Shown: positions 8,830 through 17,830, counted from the first letter of the stretch. The stretch is DNA of 64,000 nt from a halophilic archaeon (GCA_003298465.1 QNGA01000008.1:1-64000), one strand, 5' to 3'. Notes: generated by a model from the sequence alone, not told the origin. Made by a program: numbers and translations.

Positions 8830-9119
8830 ATGCACGATCTGACTGGCTTTCAACGTGACCTGCTGTACGTCGTCAACGGCTTAGACGAACCGCACGGCCT
8901 CGCCATCAAAGACGAACTCGAAGGCTACTATGAAGAGGACGTCCACCATGGGCGTCTATATCCCAACTGGATACACTCGTCGAGAAAGGGCTAGTCGAGA
9001 GGGGTGAGATAGACGACCGAACGAACGTTTATACGCTGACTCGACGTGGCAAACGAGAAATCGAGGCACGCAACGACTGGGAACAGCAGTATCTCGACCA
9101 GGACGCTCCGACAGCCTGA
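8830..9119 (+). pseudogene. PadR-family transcriptional regulator, frameshifted
   Basis: The frame from ATG at 8830 encodes MHDLTGFQRDLLYVVNGL and continues to GRLYPN, a classic PadR winged-helix N-terminus. At about 8970 the frame is lost; one added base after CCCAAC restores LDTLVEKGLVERGEIDDRT and then the wing TLTRRGKREIEAR to a stop at 9117-9119. The interval is 290 bases, one short of a multiple of three, which fits a single-base deletion (or a sequencing error). The repaired protein would be about 96 residues, the usual length for haloarchaeal PadR regulators. Confidence 0.75.
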
Positions 9120-9301
9120 CGGTCCCGCTATGTAGCCTTTCTTATGTAGCACTTTGCGCCACCGTCCCAACCCTCGTTCTATAGAAACATAATACCTCTA
9201 CCGCCGAAATCTCGCCCACTACATCAATCATTCTGGACCGTGAGTTGCGGCGACGACTGACGCCCCAAACACCTTTCCAGCCGCAATACCATCCCTCTCT
9301 C

Positions 9302-9460
9302 ATGACGATTCTTGCACTCGCAGAGACAGCGCACGCGCCCGATCTCGATTGCGATCTGAGCGAGGGCACCATTCGGGCCGGAGAAGAGAAAGACGTCGCC
9401 CCAAGCGAGACGGATCTCCGACTGTGTCCAGACTGTTTCCCCGAACAAGCACCCTCATAA
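9302..9460 (+). CDS. Small acidic protein, hypothetical
   Basis: The ORF of 52 residues (MTILALAETAHAPDLDCDL and on to a CPDCF end) is acidic, with a C-terminal C-x2-C and one upstream cysteine. This could be an incomplete zinc-binding site. Codon use is haloarchaeal. It has no neighbour in the same direction apart from the PadR relic. It may be a real microprotein or the tail of a lost gene. Confidence 0.3.
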   Translation: MTILALAETAHAPDLDCDLSEGTIRAGEEKDVAPSETDLRLCPDCFPEQAPS

Positions 9461-9581
9461 GTGATGACATCCCTTGATACCGAGGCCCTAGACGTCTCTC
9501 CATTCTCTGCTTTGAGGCAGCTATTCTAACCACCAGCGACCGTATTAAGCACTCAATGGACGAACGCTAGCTCAGAAGGTT

Positions 9582-9598
9582 CTAAACTAGACGGTGCC
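9582..9598 (+). repeat. Solitary IS terminal repeat
   Basis: CTAAACTAGACGGTGCC matches the IS end at 112-127 apart from one extra A and an A/G change. No transposase frame is recognisable beside it, so this is probably a footprint of a lost element. Confidence 0.3.
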
Positions 9599-9629
9599 CC
9601 TGAATATTATGTTTGTGTCGTAACGTCAT

Positions 9630-11150
9630 TTATAGGCTTGGTTCGTCTAAGTTGACGTAGACACTTTTCTTCTGTCGATAGTGCTCAAGAGCCTCCGAGC
9701 CTAAATCCTTGCCGATTCCCGAGTCTTTGAATCCGCCGTAGGGGGCCTCCGGTAAGATTGGACCGTATTCGTTGACATAGACAAGCCCAGCGTCAATGTC
9801 AGCTGCCGCATTGTGAACGAGCGAGGTTTTCTCAGTTCCAATGCCGGCCGCAAGACCGAAGTTTGTGTCGTTTGCGAGGTCGATCGCTTCCTGGTACGTC
9901 GAAAACGATTGTATCGTTTGGACGGGGCCGAAGATCTCCTCCTGTGCGATTCGCATGTCGTTCGTTACGTCGCAGAACACCGTCGGCTCGAAGTACCATC
10001 CCTTCTGGAGATCAGTATCATTAGGAGTCTCTCCACCAGTGAGGAGCGTCGCACCTTCCCTACGACCGATGCTGACGTATTCTTGGACCGTCTCGAATTG
10101 CGACGCAGACGTAAGTGGTCCCATAGTCGTCTCTTCGTCGAGGGGATCGCCGAGTACATACGATTCTGCCCGCTCGACAAACCGATCAGTGAATTCGTCG
10201 ATGATGTCTTCGTGCACGATCGCTCGGGAAAGGGCATCACAGATCTCGCCGGTACTATAGAAGATACCATCTGCCACTGCGTCAACGACTTTATCGAGGT
10301 CAGCGTTAGGAAAGACAATAAACGGTGACTTCCCACCCAGTTCGAGGGTCACCGGGACGACGTGTTCGGCCGCCGACTTCATCACTTGTTTCCCGACTGT
10401 TGTACTTCCCGTGAAAGATACTTTTCGGACGTATCCGTGCTCGGTTAGATGACTGCCGACTATTGATCCGGATCCCGTTACCACGTTGACGACCCCGTCG
10501 GGGAGGATGTTGGCCGTGAGTTCAGCTACTCGAATCGCCGTCAGCGGACTGTCCGCCGACGGCTTTAGGACGCTGCAGTTACCGGCTGCAAGCGCCGGAC
10601 CAAGTTTCCATGCGACCGCCCAGATGGGGAAGTTCCAGGGCACAATCTGTCCCACGACGCCGTACGGTTCGTTCCGCGTGTAAAGATGCAGGTTCGACTG
10701 TGCGTCGATTTGACGGGACTCTTGGCTCCGACAGATAGCTGCATAGTATTCGAGCGTCTCTATCGCTCCCTCGACTTCGCCGCGAGCGTGGGTAATCGGT
10801 TTCCCCGTATCTAAACACTCAAGAAGAGTTAACTCCTCGGCATGATCTTCAAGTGTGTCCACCCACTCGAACAGCAGGCGCGACCGTTCGGCTGGCGTGG
10901 TCTCGGACCAAGTTTCCTCGAACGTTTCCCAAGCTGCCTCAATGGTGTCGTCTACGTCTGTCTCATCAAACACCGGTACTGAGATAATCGGTTCGTCGAC
11001 CACTGGGTCGTGTGTCGGAATTTGTCTGCCAGTGTGACTCTCGACCGATGTCCCATCGACCCACGCGTCGAAATTGCTCACAGAGCAGGCCTCACTTCTA
11101 GCCGATTCGTGTGCGTCTGAGAGATTTGAACCATACTTGTTAGTAGCCAT
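9630..11150 (-). CDS. NAD(P)-dependent aldehyde dehydrogenase (betaine-aldehyde-type), copy 1
   Basis: This 506-residue member of the aldehyde dehydrogenase superfamily has the substrate-binding PWNFP (171-175), general base Glu270 in VTLELGGKSPF and catalytic Cys304 in STGEICDALSR. The usual N-x-G-Q-x-C motif is altered to S-T-G-E-I-C, shared with its paralogue at 18798-20318, so the pair forms its own subfamily. The BCCT transporter and OpuAC remnant next to it suggest oxidation of betaine aldehyde or a similar amine-derived aldehyde. A TATA-like tract (TTAATATAAAAT) lies about 25 nt upstream of the start. Codon use is less GC-rich than in the paralogue. Confidence 0.85.
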   Translation of the reverse strand: MATNKYGSNLSDAHESARSEACSVSNFDAWVDGTSVESHTGRQIPTHDPVVDEPIISVPVFDETDVDDTIEAAWETFEETWSETTPAERSRLLFEWVDTLEDHAEELTLLECLDTGKPITHARGEVEGAIETLEYYAAICRSQESRQIDAQSNLHLYTRNEPYGVVGQIVPWNFPIWAVAWKLGPALAAGNCSVLKPSADSPLTAIRVAELTANILPDGVVNVVTGSGSIVGSHLTEHGYVRKVSFTGSTTVGKQVMKSAAEHVVPVTLELGGKSPFIVFPNADLDKVVDAVADGIFYSTGEICDALSRAIVHEDIIDEFTDRFVERAESYVLGDPLDEETTMGPLTSASQFETVQEYVSIGRREGATLLTGGETPNDTDLQKGWYFEPTVFCDVTNDMRIAQEEIFGPVQTIQSFSTYQEAIDLANDTNFGLAAGIGTEKTSLVHNAAADIDAGLVYVNEYGPILPEAPYGGFKDSGIGKDLGSEALEHYRQKKSVYVNLDEPSL

Positions 11151-11323
11151 CTAAATTAGATAGGATTACTTAATATAAAATACTTTCGCTATTAGACGGA
11201 TGTGTCGACTGCCGATTCAAAGAGAGATCGTAGTCTGCTACGACAACTCTGCGTGGCCCAGTATCGAATACCTCCCTTGACCTCGAAGAGAATCTCAGAG
11301 TTCACGCATCGCGGTACTAGATC

Positions 11324-11575
11324 TCAGTCGTCATTTCCAGGGACTTCTTTTGTCTGGGCAGCCTCGCCCTTGCTGAACGAGATGTAGGTGTCTACTGCTT
11401 CGGTCTGCAGTTCTTCCCGATAGTAGTCGCGGGCAGCGACGTAACTTCCATACATTAAAACGGTAAAGAAAGCAGTGAATGGCAGCGCCATCACTGGCGA
11501 GAACGCCTGCATCGCGCTAAATACGGGTAAATTAAGAGCCATAATTCCGAGGAACGCAAGAAGTCCCCCCACCAT
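11324..11575 (-). pseudogene. BCCT transporter, C-terminal fragment
   Basis: The 83-residue frame matches the last two membrane helices and tail of the intact BCCT transporter at 12268-13875: shared elements include ALNLP/TLNLP, a Q-x-F-x-P-(V/I)-M-x-LPF stretch and ARDYYR. The other ten helices are missing, so it cannot transport. It is a relic of a second copy of the transporter, in the same orientation and next to aldehyde dehydrogenase copy 1. This suggests a duplicated ALDH-BCCT unit in which one transporter decayed. Confidence 0.75.
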
Positions 11576-11740
11576 GCACGACTAAGGTGGGTGAATATGT
11601 CCTTGAGACAGTCGTCGAGGGCTGCACGCAGCAGATACGTCATGAACGACGTGTCTTAGAGGGAAAGTTCGAGTAACAGATTCATTCAAGTTTTCAAGGT
11701 TGGCCCCTCGTGACTTCCGTCTCATAAGAGCGTATCTGCG

Positions 11741-12175
11741 TCACAGCGTGAGAAAGAGAATTGCGACTACCGCAAGTGCCAGTCCAACAGCGTCGGTAAG
11801 CGCAATACTATCACCGAGGAAAAACACTCCAATGGCGGCAGCGACGACGAAGTATAGTGCACTAATTGTCGTAACGACTGCTGCGTTGCCCCGTGACAGC
11901 GCTGTATATAAGGTTATCACACCGACCGCAGACGCGACTCCAGCGAGAACAGCGAAGGAGACACCACTGTTCGTTGGCGATATCGGTTTGTCCGTAACTC
12001 CGACATATACAGAGGTGACGACAACAGCGGCGGCGTATGAAACAAGAGTTGTAGTACTTGGAAGTAGTGTTCTAGTCGCGAGGTCGGCAAAGACTGCCCA
12101 GAGTCCCCATGTGATCATAGTCACTAATGCGAGTAAAACTGCTGAACTGACCATGATCATTATGACTTCGTCCAC
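11741..12175 (-). CDS. Single-domain DMT/EamA-type permease
   Basis: The 144-residue protein has about five hydrophobic helices and the EamA signatures LVTMITWGLWAVFADLATR near the N-terminus and YTALSRGNAAVV in the fourth helix. Half-length EamA proteins of this size usually form dimers; the canonical members have ten helices. The substrate is unknown; family members export metabolites or move sugars and amines. Several starts are possible (residues 1, 6 and 8). It lies between the BCCT relic and the intact BCCT, on the same strand. Confidence 0.7.
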   Translation of the reverse strand: MDEVIMIMVSSAVLLALVTMITWGLWAVFADLATRTLLPSTTTLVSYAAAVVVTSVYVGVTDKPISPTNSGVSFAVLAGVASAVGVITLYTALSRGNAAVVTTISALYFVVAAAIGVFFLGDSIALTDAVGLALAVVAILFLTL

Positions 12176-12267
12176 CTAATAAATCTATTCGCGGTGAGTA
12201 GACATTCTACTTTCGGCTCGTAGAATCGTCATACGATTCATAGCAGTATTTACCCTCACCCTGGTCG

Positions 12268-13875
12268 CTAGTCGTCCCCCCGGGTCACGTTTTCGCTGGT
12301 GGAGCTGTCTTTCTGCGTGAGCGAGACGATCGATCCGTTTTGCTGTGAAGCCACGATGTCTCGATAATAATCGCGGGCAGTGATATAACTAGCATACGCG
12401 ATCACGATGAAGAAGACCGAGAAGGGAAGACCCATGATCGGAGCGAACTGCTGCATGGTCTGGAAGGAAGGCAGATTGAGCGTCATCACGCCGAGGAACG
12501 TCAGAATCACGGCCCACCATATCCGATTTCGGGAATTCGGATTCTCGCTCCCGAGCGTAATCGCCGAGAGCATGAAAACGGCGGAATCTAACGTTGTGAG
12601 GAGAAAGCCGGCCATGACGGCTACGAGCAGCGCGCCGATGAGGCTCCCCAGCGGTGTGAGCGTGATGAGCTTTGCGACCGCTGACGGAATGTCTTGTTGG
12701 GAGAGCGTTGTACTTACGGGGCCAAAGTATCCTGGAGCAAGGGCCCAGCCGCCAGCAATCACGTGTTGAATCCACGCCAGTGCAGTCGGAACAATAACGA
12801 GGATGGAAAACGTTTCGCGGATCGTCCGACCCTTTGACACGCGAGCGACGAAACTGCCGACGAAGATTCCCCAAGCAGCCCACCAAGCCCACCAGAAACT
12901 GGTCCATTGTTGTGGCCAGTTACCGTTTGACGTAGGAGCTGTATACAACATCATCCGGGAGAGATTATTCAGCCAAACACCCGTAGCGTCGAGTCCAATG
13001 TTGAGTATGTAGAGCGTCGGGCCGACGAACAGGAGAACGAGAAAAGTAATACTCATCAGGATGACGGTCCCTCTGGCCGCGTTACGGATCCCTCGTTCGA
13101 GACCCAGCCAGACGTCCGCAAGGAGAATGAGGCCGATGACGGCGAACAAGGCATATGTGATGGCGATAGAGTGCAGCCCGAAGACGCCGCTTAGAATCGT
13201 AGAGAGTTGTTGTGCGGTAAACCCGAGACTCGTCGCGAGACCGCCGATGATCGCGACGAGCGCGGCTAAATTGACGAGCCAGTAGACCCAACCGTATCGA
13301 TCTTTATCCAAGACGGGCTCTAACATCGAACTGATCTTGTAGTTGCCCTTCCTACCGCTGTAGACCATCAGTCCGAATGCCGCGGTGAGCGGCAAGTACC
13401 ACATGGCCATCGCGGGGAAGGTCCCGTGGAGGTACATGAAGGCGAGCGCGAGCGACTTGGATGATGCGGCAACGGGGAACGGTTGTGGCGGCGGATTTGC
13501 TGCTATCGCAACCGGTTCGCCGACTCCCCACGTGATTATCGAACTGCCGAATCCGACGGTGAACACCATGGAGAGCCACGAGAACACGTCAAACTCCGGT
13601 TCAGCGTCTTGTCCCCCGATCCGAACGTGTCCGTACCGCGAGAAGGCGATGAATATCGAAAAGATGAGCAACACGACCCCAAGTGCCAAGAACCACCACC
13701 CGAAGTAATTAATCGTCCAGTCAAAGAGCGTGTTCAGGCTCCTTGTGAACAGTTCTGGTACCACGGTACCGACCACAACCAAGCCGAGAACGAAGCCAAT
13801 CGTTATGAAAAACAACCATCTCTCGCTGCCGGCCGCGTCCTCTAGCCCGAATTTGTTCCACAGTTTCATGGTCAT
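12268..13875 (-). CDS. BCCT-family betaine/choline/carnitine transporter
   Basis: This secondary transporter of about 535 residues (start MTMKLWNKF; a longer frame to 13938 looks non-homologous) has twelve predicted helices. It carries BCCT signatures: the glycine-rich GFGSSIITWGVGEP of helix 3 and the tryptophan-rich QQWTSFWWAWWAAWG of helix 8, which in relatives lines the quaternary-ammonium site. The family imports glycine betaine, choline or carnitine with Na+ or H+. Its neighbours, two aldehyde dehydrogenases and an OpuAC relic, support a role in osmolyte uptake or catabolism. The specific substrate cannot be read from sequence. Confidence 0.85.
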   Translation of the reverse strand: MTMKLWNKFGLEDAAGSERWLFFITIGFVLGLVVVGTVVPELFTRSLNTLFDWTINYFGWWFLALGVVLLIFSIFIAFSRYGHVRIGGQDAEPEFDVFSWLSMVFTVGFGSSIITWGVGEPVAIAANPPPQPFPVAASSKSLALAFMYLHGTFPAMAMWYLPLTAAFGLMVYSGRKGNYKISSMLEPVLDKDRYGWVYWLVNLAALVAIIGGLATSLGFTAQQLSTILSGVFGLHSIAITYALFAVIGLILLADVWLGLERGIRNAARGTVILMSITFLVLLFVGPTLYILNIGLDATGVWLNNLSRMMLYTAPTSNGNWPQQWTSFWWAWWAAWGIFVGSFVARVSKGRTIRETFSILVIVPTALAWIQHVIAGGWALAPGYFGPVSTTLSQQDIPSAVAKLITLTPLGSLIGALLVAVMAGFLLTTLDSAVFMLSAITLGSENPNSRNRIWWAVILTFLGVMTLNLPSFQTMQQFAPIMGLPFSVFFIVIAYASYITARDYYRDIVASQQNGSIVSLTQKDSSTSENVTRGDD

Positions 13876-14323
13876 GAAACCTCCGATTGACTCGAAGGTG
13901 CCGAAGTACATGCGGAAGAGTCCACATTCGCAGGGCACGTTGCTTGATCGATTCTTATTATCGAAGTGCTACTTCTCCTCGCCGGGGGTTCTGCTGCTGA
14001 TTCGGTCAAAGAAGAACGCCGGATCATTCCTCCGGAGTTGGGGTTTCGCATCTTACCCCTCCGAACGTCGCCTGGTGTTGGAGCTAGTGAGTTACGGTTG
14101 GGACGAAACGGAGCTCTTCGTTCAAAATAACTCGCATTTGCATCTGAATCTGATGATTGGGACATCATGTAACACGCTACCTAGCGATATGGGAACAAAC
14201 ACTTAAACCCATCGTTAGATATATTTTATATTATGCAAGGAATGCGAGACAATCGGCGCAGTGGTCAACTCTTCCGCTCGGTTCGCCCGGCGCAATCTCG
14301 AGTCGTAGCTGTACGATCACGGA
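13876..14323. other. Intergenic region without recognisable gene
   Basis: The stretch upstream of the BCCT gene contains an AT-rich tract near 14215-14235 that could hold a promoter. ORFs on either strand are not protein-like. Its right part may be the decayed C-terminus of the adjacent OpuAC relic. Confidence 0.4.
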
Positions 14324-14758
14324 TCACGTTGTCCGCCACCCCGACGGCGAACAGCCGTAAGCGCGTTCAACTTCTTCGTTCGAGAAGGAAATCAACCGCC
14401 ATGGTATCCTATCTTTCAGGTTCTTCGGGATCGTATCGTGCTTCGGTGTGATCGTTGCGTAGGTGCCACCCGTGTACGGGTAGTTGAAGTCGATCTGCCT
14501 GCTCTTGAGCGTTTGAAAGCATTGCATCGACCCGCCGAGCGCGAGCTGGTTCTTGATTGCGTAGTCGGTGTGCGGCTTCACCATCTCATAGCCGAGATGG
14601 TCCAATAGCTTCGGTCGGTCCACTGCATTGACGCCGTGGTCACCGTGTTCTTCGGTCCGCCTAACCCCCACCACATCCCGCAAGTGACCCAAAGAAAGCC
14701 GCCCGGATGTGGCAGCCCCTCGTTTCACGATCTCACGTCTGGCGCGAACTATACGCAC
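14324..14758 (-). pseudogene. Glycine betaine ABC transporter binding protein (OpuAC-like), degenerate
   Basis: The frame encodes the first lobe of an OpuAC-type substrate-binding protein: LLDHLGYEMVKPHTDYAI, LALGGSMQCFQTLKSRQID, then YTGGTYATITPKHD. In relatives these read LGYxxYEALxxNT, NLGGSxQxFQALKSGEID and YWEYTGTA. The expected W-E-Y-T-G (ligand-binding aromatic) is replaced by Y-P-Y-T-G, the signal peptide is absent and the second lobe is lost after about residue 120 in a frame change. It is therefore an inactive relic, again of betaine-type transport in this cluster. Confidence 0.6.
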
Positions 14759-14926
14759 TCAGATCATCGTTCGACGCAAAAACGCTAGGGTCGAAAACGA
14801 CGAGTATTGAAATTGAGAGCTTCGAAATCTACCAGTCGTCGACTGTGGTGCCCTGACGCGAGACGGCGTGCGTCGGATTCGCCGTTGCCGAATCACCTAA
14901 GTGGCCCCACGTCCACCACTGCTAGC

Positions 14927-15700
14927 ATGCCACACCATGCGCGCAATCCGGTGAAAGCCCTCCAAACAACAGATGAGGTACTCCGCGCGCTCGACGAACT
15001 CGACGGTGGCCGCGTCATCGACGTCGCGAACCAAATCGACCGCCCCCAGAGCGTCGTCCACAATCACCTCGACACGCTCCGCGAACTCAAACTGGTCGTA
15101 AAATCCGACGCCACCTACGATCTCAGCCTCCGCTTCCTCGAACTCGGCGAGCAAGTCCGTCACCGGACCGTCCTCTACGAAGCCGCCCACCCCGCCATCG
15201 AGAAACTTGCCGACGAGACAGGCGAACTAATCACGCTCCTCGTCGAAGAAAACGGCCACGGCGTCTATCTCGATATCAGCCAGGGTGACGACGAGATCCA
15301 GTACCCGGCCCTCCCGGGGAACCGAATTCACCTCCACTGTTCGGCTGTCGGCAAATCGATCCTCGCCTACCTTCCTGACGACCGCGTGGACGCGATCGTC
15401 GACGAACACGGCCTCCCAGCGCAGACCGAGCAGACGATCACCAACCCGACCGACCTCGCGCGCGAACTAGAAACCGTCCGCGAACGCGATCTCGCCTTCG
15501 ACATGGAGGAGTTCCGTGACGGCCTCAAATCCGTCGGCGCTCCGATCACTCGTCAGGACGGCACGGTCCTCGGGTCAGTCAGCGTCGCTGGTCCCGCCCA
15601 CCGAATGACGGACGAACGCCTCGAAGAAGACCTCCCACCGGTCATACGCCGGGCGATAAACGTCGTCGAGTTGAACCTGAACGAGCCGAATATCCCGTGA
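14927..15700 (+). CDS. IclR-family transcriptional regulator
   Basis: The 257-residue protein starts at MPHHARNPVKALQT. Residues about 10-65 form the winged-helix domain (TDEVLRALDELDGGRVIDVA followed by the recognition helix RPQSVVHNHLDTLRELKLV). The C-terminal GAF-like effector domain carries LHCSAVGKSILAYL and GAPI, typical of IclR. IclR proteins bind small aromatic or organic acid effectors and often control adjacent catabolic operons. It is convergent with the Rieske-amidohydrolase operon, with only 17 bases between stop codons. Three TGATACCG motifs upstream of that operon are candidate operators. Confidence 0.85.
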   Translation: MPHHARNPVKALQTTDEVLRALDELDGGRVIDVANQIDRPQSVVHNHLDTLRELKLVVKSDATYDLSLRFLELGEQVRHRTVLYEAAHPAIEKLADETGELITLLVEENGHGVYLDISQGDDEIQYPALPGNRIHLHCSAVGKSILAYLPDDRVDAIVDEHGLPAQTEQTITNPTDLARELETVRERDLAFDMEEFRDGLKSVGAPITRQDGTVLGSVSVAGPAHRMTDERLEEDLPPVIRRAINVVELNLNEPNIP

Positions 15701-15717
15701 GGTATCCGCCGCCCACG

Positions 15718-16083
15718 TCACAGCGAGAGTACGACCTCGCCGTCCTCGACGCGGACGGGATGCGCGGGGAGACGCACTCCGCTATTCGAGAGACAGTCAC
15801 CGCTCGAGATGTCGTACTCCCAGCCGTGCCAGGGACAGTTGAGCACCTCACCCTCCTTACACCACTCCAAGGACGTTTGGAGGCTCTCACGGTCGAACTC
15901 TGCCTCGGAGGTACCCGTCACCTTCCCCTCACAGGCAGGCCCACCCTGGTGGGCGCACCAGTTCGTGTACGCGAGATACTCCCCCTCGACCCGGAAGAGC
16001 GCGATCTCACGCCCCTCGACCTCGACGAGCTTCCGCTCGCCATCCACGAGTTCGTCCGCATCCGCGATCACGTGCTCACTCAT
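15718..16083 (-). CDS. Rieske [2Fe-2S] ferredoxin-like protein
   Basis: The 121-residue protein has both Rieske cluster motifs, C43-x-H45 (NWCAHQGGP) and C83-x2-H86 (NCPWHGWEYD), with a long insertion between them. It has no catalytic iron domain, so it is an electron-transfer ferredoxin or a small partner of an oxygenase, as in aromatic ring-hydroxylating systems. It starts four bases after the stop of the upstream amidohydrolase gene, which shows an operon. No oxygenase alpha subunit or reductase is in the window. Confidence 0.85.
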   Translation of the reverse strand: MSEHVIADADELVDGERKLVEVEGREIALFRVEGEYLAYTNWCAHQGGPACEGKVTGTSEAEFDRESLQTSLEWCKEGEVLNCPWHGWEYDISSGDCLSNSGVRLPAHPVRVEDGEVVLSL

Positions 16084-16086
16084 ACA

Positions 16087-17160
16087 TCACAGGGAGAGGT
16101 CGAACGCCTCGATGGGCGTCTCGTAGAGGATCTTCTGGCGTTCCTCCGCAGAGAAGTAATGCTGGAGGTATTTGTCGAGCTCCTCGAAGTGGTCGAAGTC
16201 CCAGTGCGGGTAGTCCGTCGCGAACATGAGCATGTCCGCGCCGAGCGTCTCGATCATTCGCTTGATGTCCTCGGGGTCTTCGGGCTCCCCGAGGGGCTGG
16301 GAGCCGACGTAGAACTGCTCGCGAAGGTACTCCTCGGGTGATTTCTCGAGGAGAGGGACCTCGCTACGACGCATCCGGTAGATTTTATTCATCCGGTGCA
16401 TCATGTAGGGCACCCAACCGATACCTGCCTCAAGGAAGATGAAGTTGAGGTCGGGGAACTTCGCCGGGACGCCTTCACCGAGCAGACTCGACATCGTCGC
16501 CATCTGCTGCCACGGGTGACCGAGCGTCTGCACCTCGAAGAAGTTGTTGAACCCCTTGTTGTGGTGCGGGAAGTCAAACATGAACTCGTCGCCGTTCCCG
16601 TGGAAAACGACGGGGAGGTCGTTCTCCGAGGCCGCCCGATAGATCGGGTCGTTCGATGGGTCACCGAGCGGCGGGTATTCGCCGCTCGTTCCGATATAGA
16701 TGCCGACGATCTGGTCTTCGTTCCCGAGGCGGTCAATCTCCGCGGCGGCCTCCTCTGGTTTCTGGGTCGCCACCGCGGCCAGTCCGAGGAAGTCGTAGTC
16801 GTCCAGGAAGACGTCGAGGAGCAGGTCGTTGTACGCCCGCATTAGGTTCATCGCGAGGTCCGGTTGCGAGAACTTTCCGAGCGGCTCGAAAGTGTTGATG
16901 ATCGGGTAGTCGATATTGAAGTCGTCCTGGAACTGGCGGACATCGTCGGGGTCCGTGAACGTCGAGAAGGAGTCCTCGATCTTCCCGCCCATCCGCTGGT
17001 CCCAGCTACTTGTGGGGAAGACCGGATGCGGGGAGTCCGTGATGCTCGATCGGTACGGCTCGTCGAGGTAAGTCGCGACGCGCTCCTCTTCGACGGTGAT
17101 GTGCACGTCGGTGTCGACAACGGTTGTCTCGGCTAACGCATGTCCGGGCGTCTGTGTCAT
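16087..17160 (-). CDS. Amidohydrolase-family metal enzyme (PF04909-like)
   Basis: The protein of about 357 residues (start MTQTPGHALAE) has the amidohydrolase_2 layout: a D-T-D-V-H-I metal motif at the N-terminus, FHGNGDEF after the central barrel strands, LGHPWQQM, the FLEAGIGWVPY strand and the final catalytic aspartate in MFATDYPHWDFD. Family members decarboxylate or hydrolyse small aromatic or heterocyclic carboxylates. The operon partner is the Rieske protein 16 bases or less downstream, a pairing seen in aromatic degradation clusters. The substrate is not deducible from sequence. Confidence 0.8.
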   Translation of the reverse strand: MTQTPGHALAETTVVDTDVHITVEEERVATYLDEPYRSSITDSPHPVFPTSSWDQRMGGKIEDSFSTFTDPDDVRQFQDDFNIDYPIINTFEPLGKFSQPDLAMNLMRAYNDLLLDVFLDDYDFLGLAAVATQKPEEAAAEIDRLGNEDQIVGIYIGTSGEYPPLGDPSNDPIYRAASENDLPVVFHGNGDEFMFDFPHHNKGFNNFFEVQTLGHPWQQMATMSSLLGEGVPAKFPDLNFIFLEAGIGWVPYMMHRMNKIYRMRRSEVPLLEKSPEEYLREQFYVGSQPLGEPEDPEDIKRMIETLGADMLMFATDYPHWDFDHFEELDKYLQHYFSAEERQKILYETPIEAFDLSL

Positions 17161-17252
17161 GCAGTACCGGGTTATATGACTACACACATAATGTTTTCGT
17201 CACTACAGTTATCATTCAGCGAAGTCATCCATACAACCAACGCCGCCCCGAC

Positions 17253-17263
17253 GCCATGATACC
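17253..17263 (+). promoter_or_regulatory. TGATACCG operator-like motif, copy 1
   Basis: CCATGATACCG shares the core of two longer palindromic copies at 17336 and 17450. It lies about 95 bases upstream of the amidohydrolase start. It lacks the flanking GATTC/GAATC arms. Confidence 0.35.
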
Positions 17264-17274
17264 GCCCGAGATGG

Positions 17275-17286
17275 CCGCATATGCGG
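17275..17286. promoter_or_regulatory. Perfect 12-bp palindrome
   Basis: CCGCATATGCGG is a perfect palindrome in the divergent promoter region between the amidohydrolase operon and the 103-residue protein gene. It may be a regulator-binding site. Confidence 0.3.
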
Positions 17287-17335
17287 ATCTCGCGCGGTCG
17301 AACAGATCCGGGCTATCCCTCAACCGCACCCAGTC

Positions 17336-17356
17336 GGGATTCCATGATACCGAATC
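17336..17356. promoter_or_regulatory. Palindromic operator-like site, copy 2
   Basis: GGGATTC-CATGATACC-GAATC has inverted arms GATTC/GAATC around the shared core TGATACC. The same site with perfect 7-bp arms occurs at 17450-17472. Confidence 0.5.
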
Positions 17357-17449
17357 AATACGGCTCACAAGCATTACAGTGCTAATGCTGTAATTAGTCG
17401 TCGTCGGAGCGAGGCCGCCACAAGCACACTCATCACATACAGTGATTCA

Positions 17450-17472
17450 GGGATTCTGTGATACCGAATCCC
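17450..17472. promoter_or_regulatory. Palindromic operator-like site, copy 3
   Basis: GGGATTC-TGTGATACC-GAATCCC has perfect 7-bp inverted arms with a 9-bp centre, and lies 44 bases upstream of the ATG at 17517. Repetition in one divergent promoter region suggests a common regulator, possibly the nearby IclR protein. Confidence 0.5.
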
Positions 17473-17516
17473 TATCGTGCGGAACTATTTCGTATCTGGA
17501 ACCGGTACACGCGACC

Positions 17517-17828
17517 ATGACGGACGAGCGCCCGGAGTGGTGGCGACGCAACGAACAGTGTCGCGAACAGATGGGACTCCCCGCGTACGACCCCTCGCGT
17601 TTCACCGACGGCGTCTACGTCCACGAGACGATCGACGCACTCGAGGACGAGTACGACTGCCAGATCCGACTTGAGAGCGTCGACCCGACCTACCCGAGCC
17701 GCTGGGCGATCCAAGTCGACGACCGTACCTGCGCGACCATCCGCCGACGACGCACCGAGAACGGAAACAACATCTATCAACTCACCTCGAACGAACTCCG
17801 CGAGCGCGTCGCCGCGCTCCTCGAGTAG
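17517..17828 (+). CDS. Conserved haloarchaeal small acidic protein
   Basis: The 103-residue protein starts at MTDERPEWWRRNEQCREQM. It has a compact alpha/beta pattern (VYVHETIDALEDEYDCQIRL, then WAIQVDDRTCATIRRRR) and haloarchaeal codon use. I recognise no named family. It is divergent from the Rieske-amidohydrolase operon and shares its operator-like region, so it may be co-regulated. An IS630-type relic begins directly after the stop codon. Confidence 0.6.
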   Translation: MTDERPEWWRRNEQCREQMGLPAYDPSRFTDGVYVHETIDALEDEYDCQIRLESVDPTYPSRWAIQVDDRTCATIRRRRTENGNNIYQLTSNELRERVAALLE

Positions 17829-17830
17829 AC

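Noticed and set aside
15697..16341. 214-codon plus-strand frame across the Rieske and amidohydrolase genes
   Set aside because: Antisense of two well-supported genes; Leu/Val/Glu-rich composition is a shadow.
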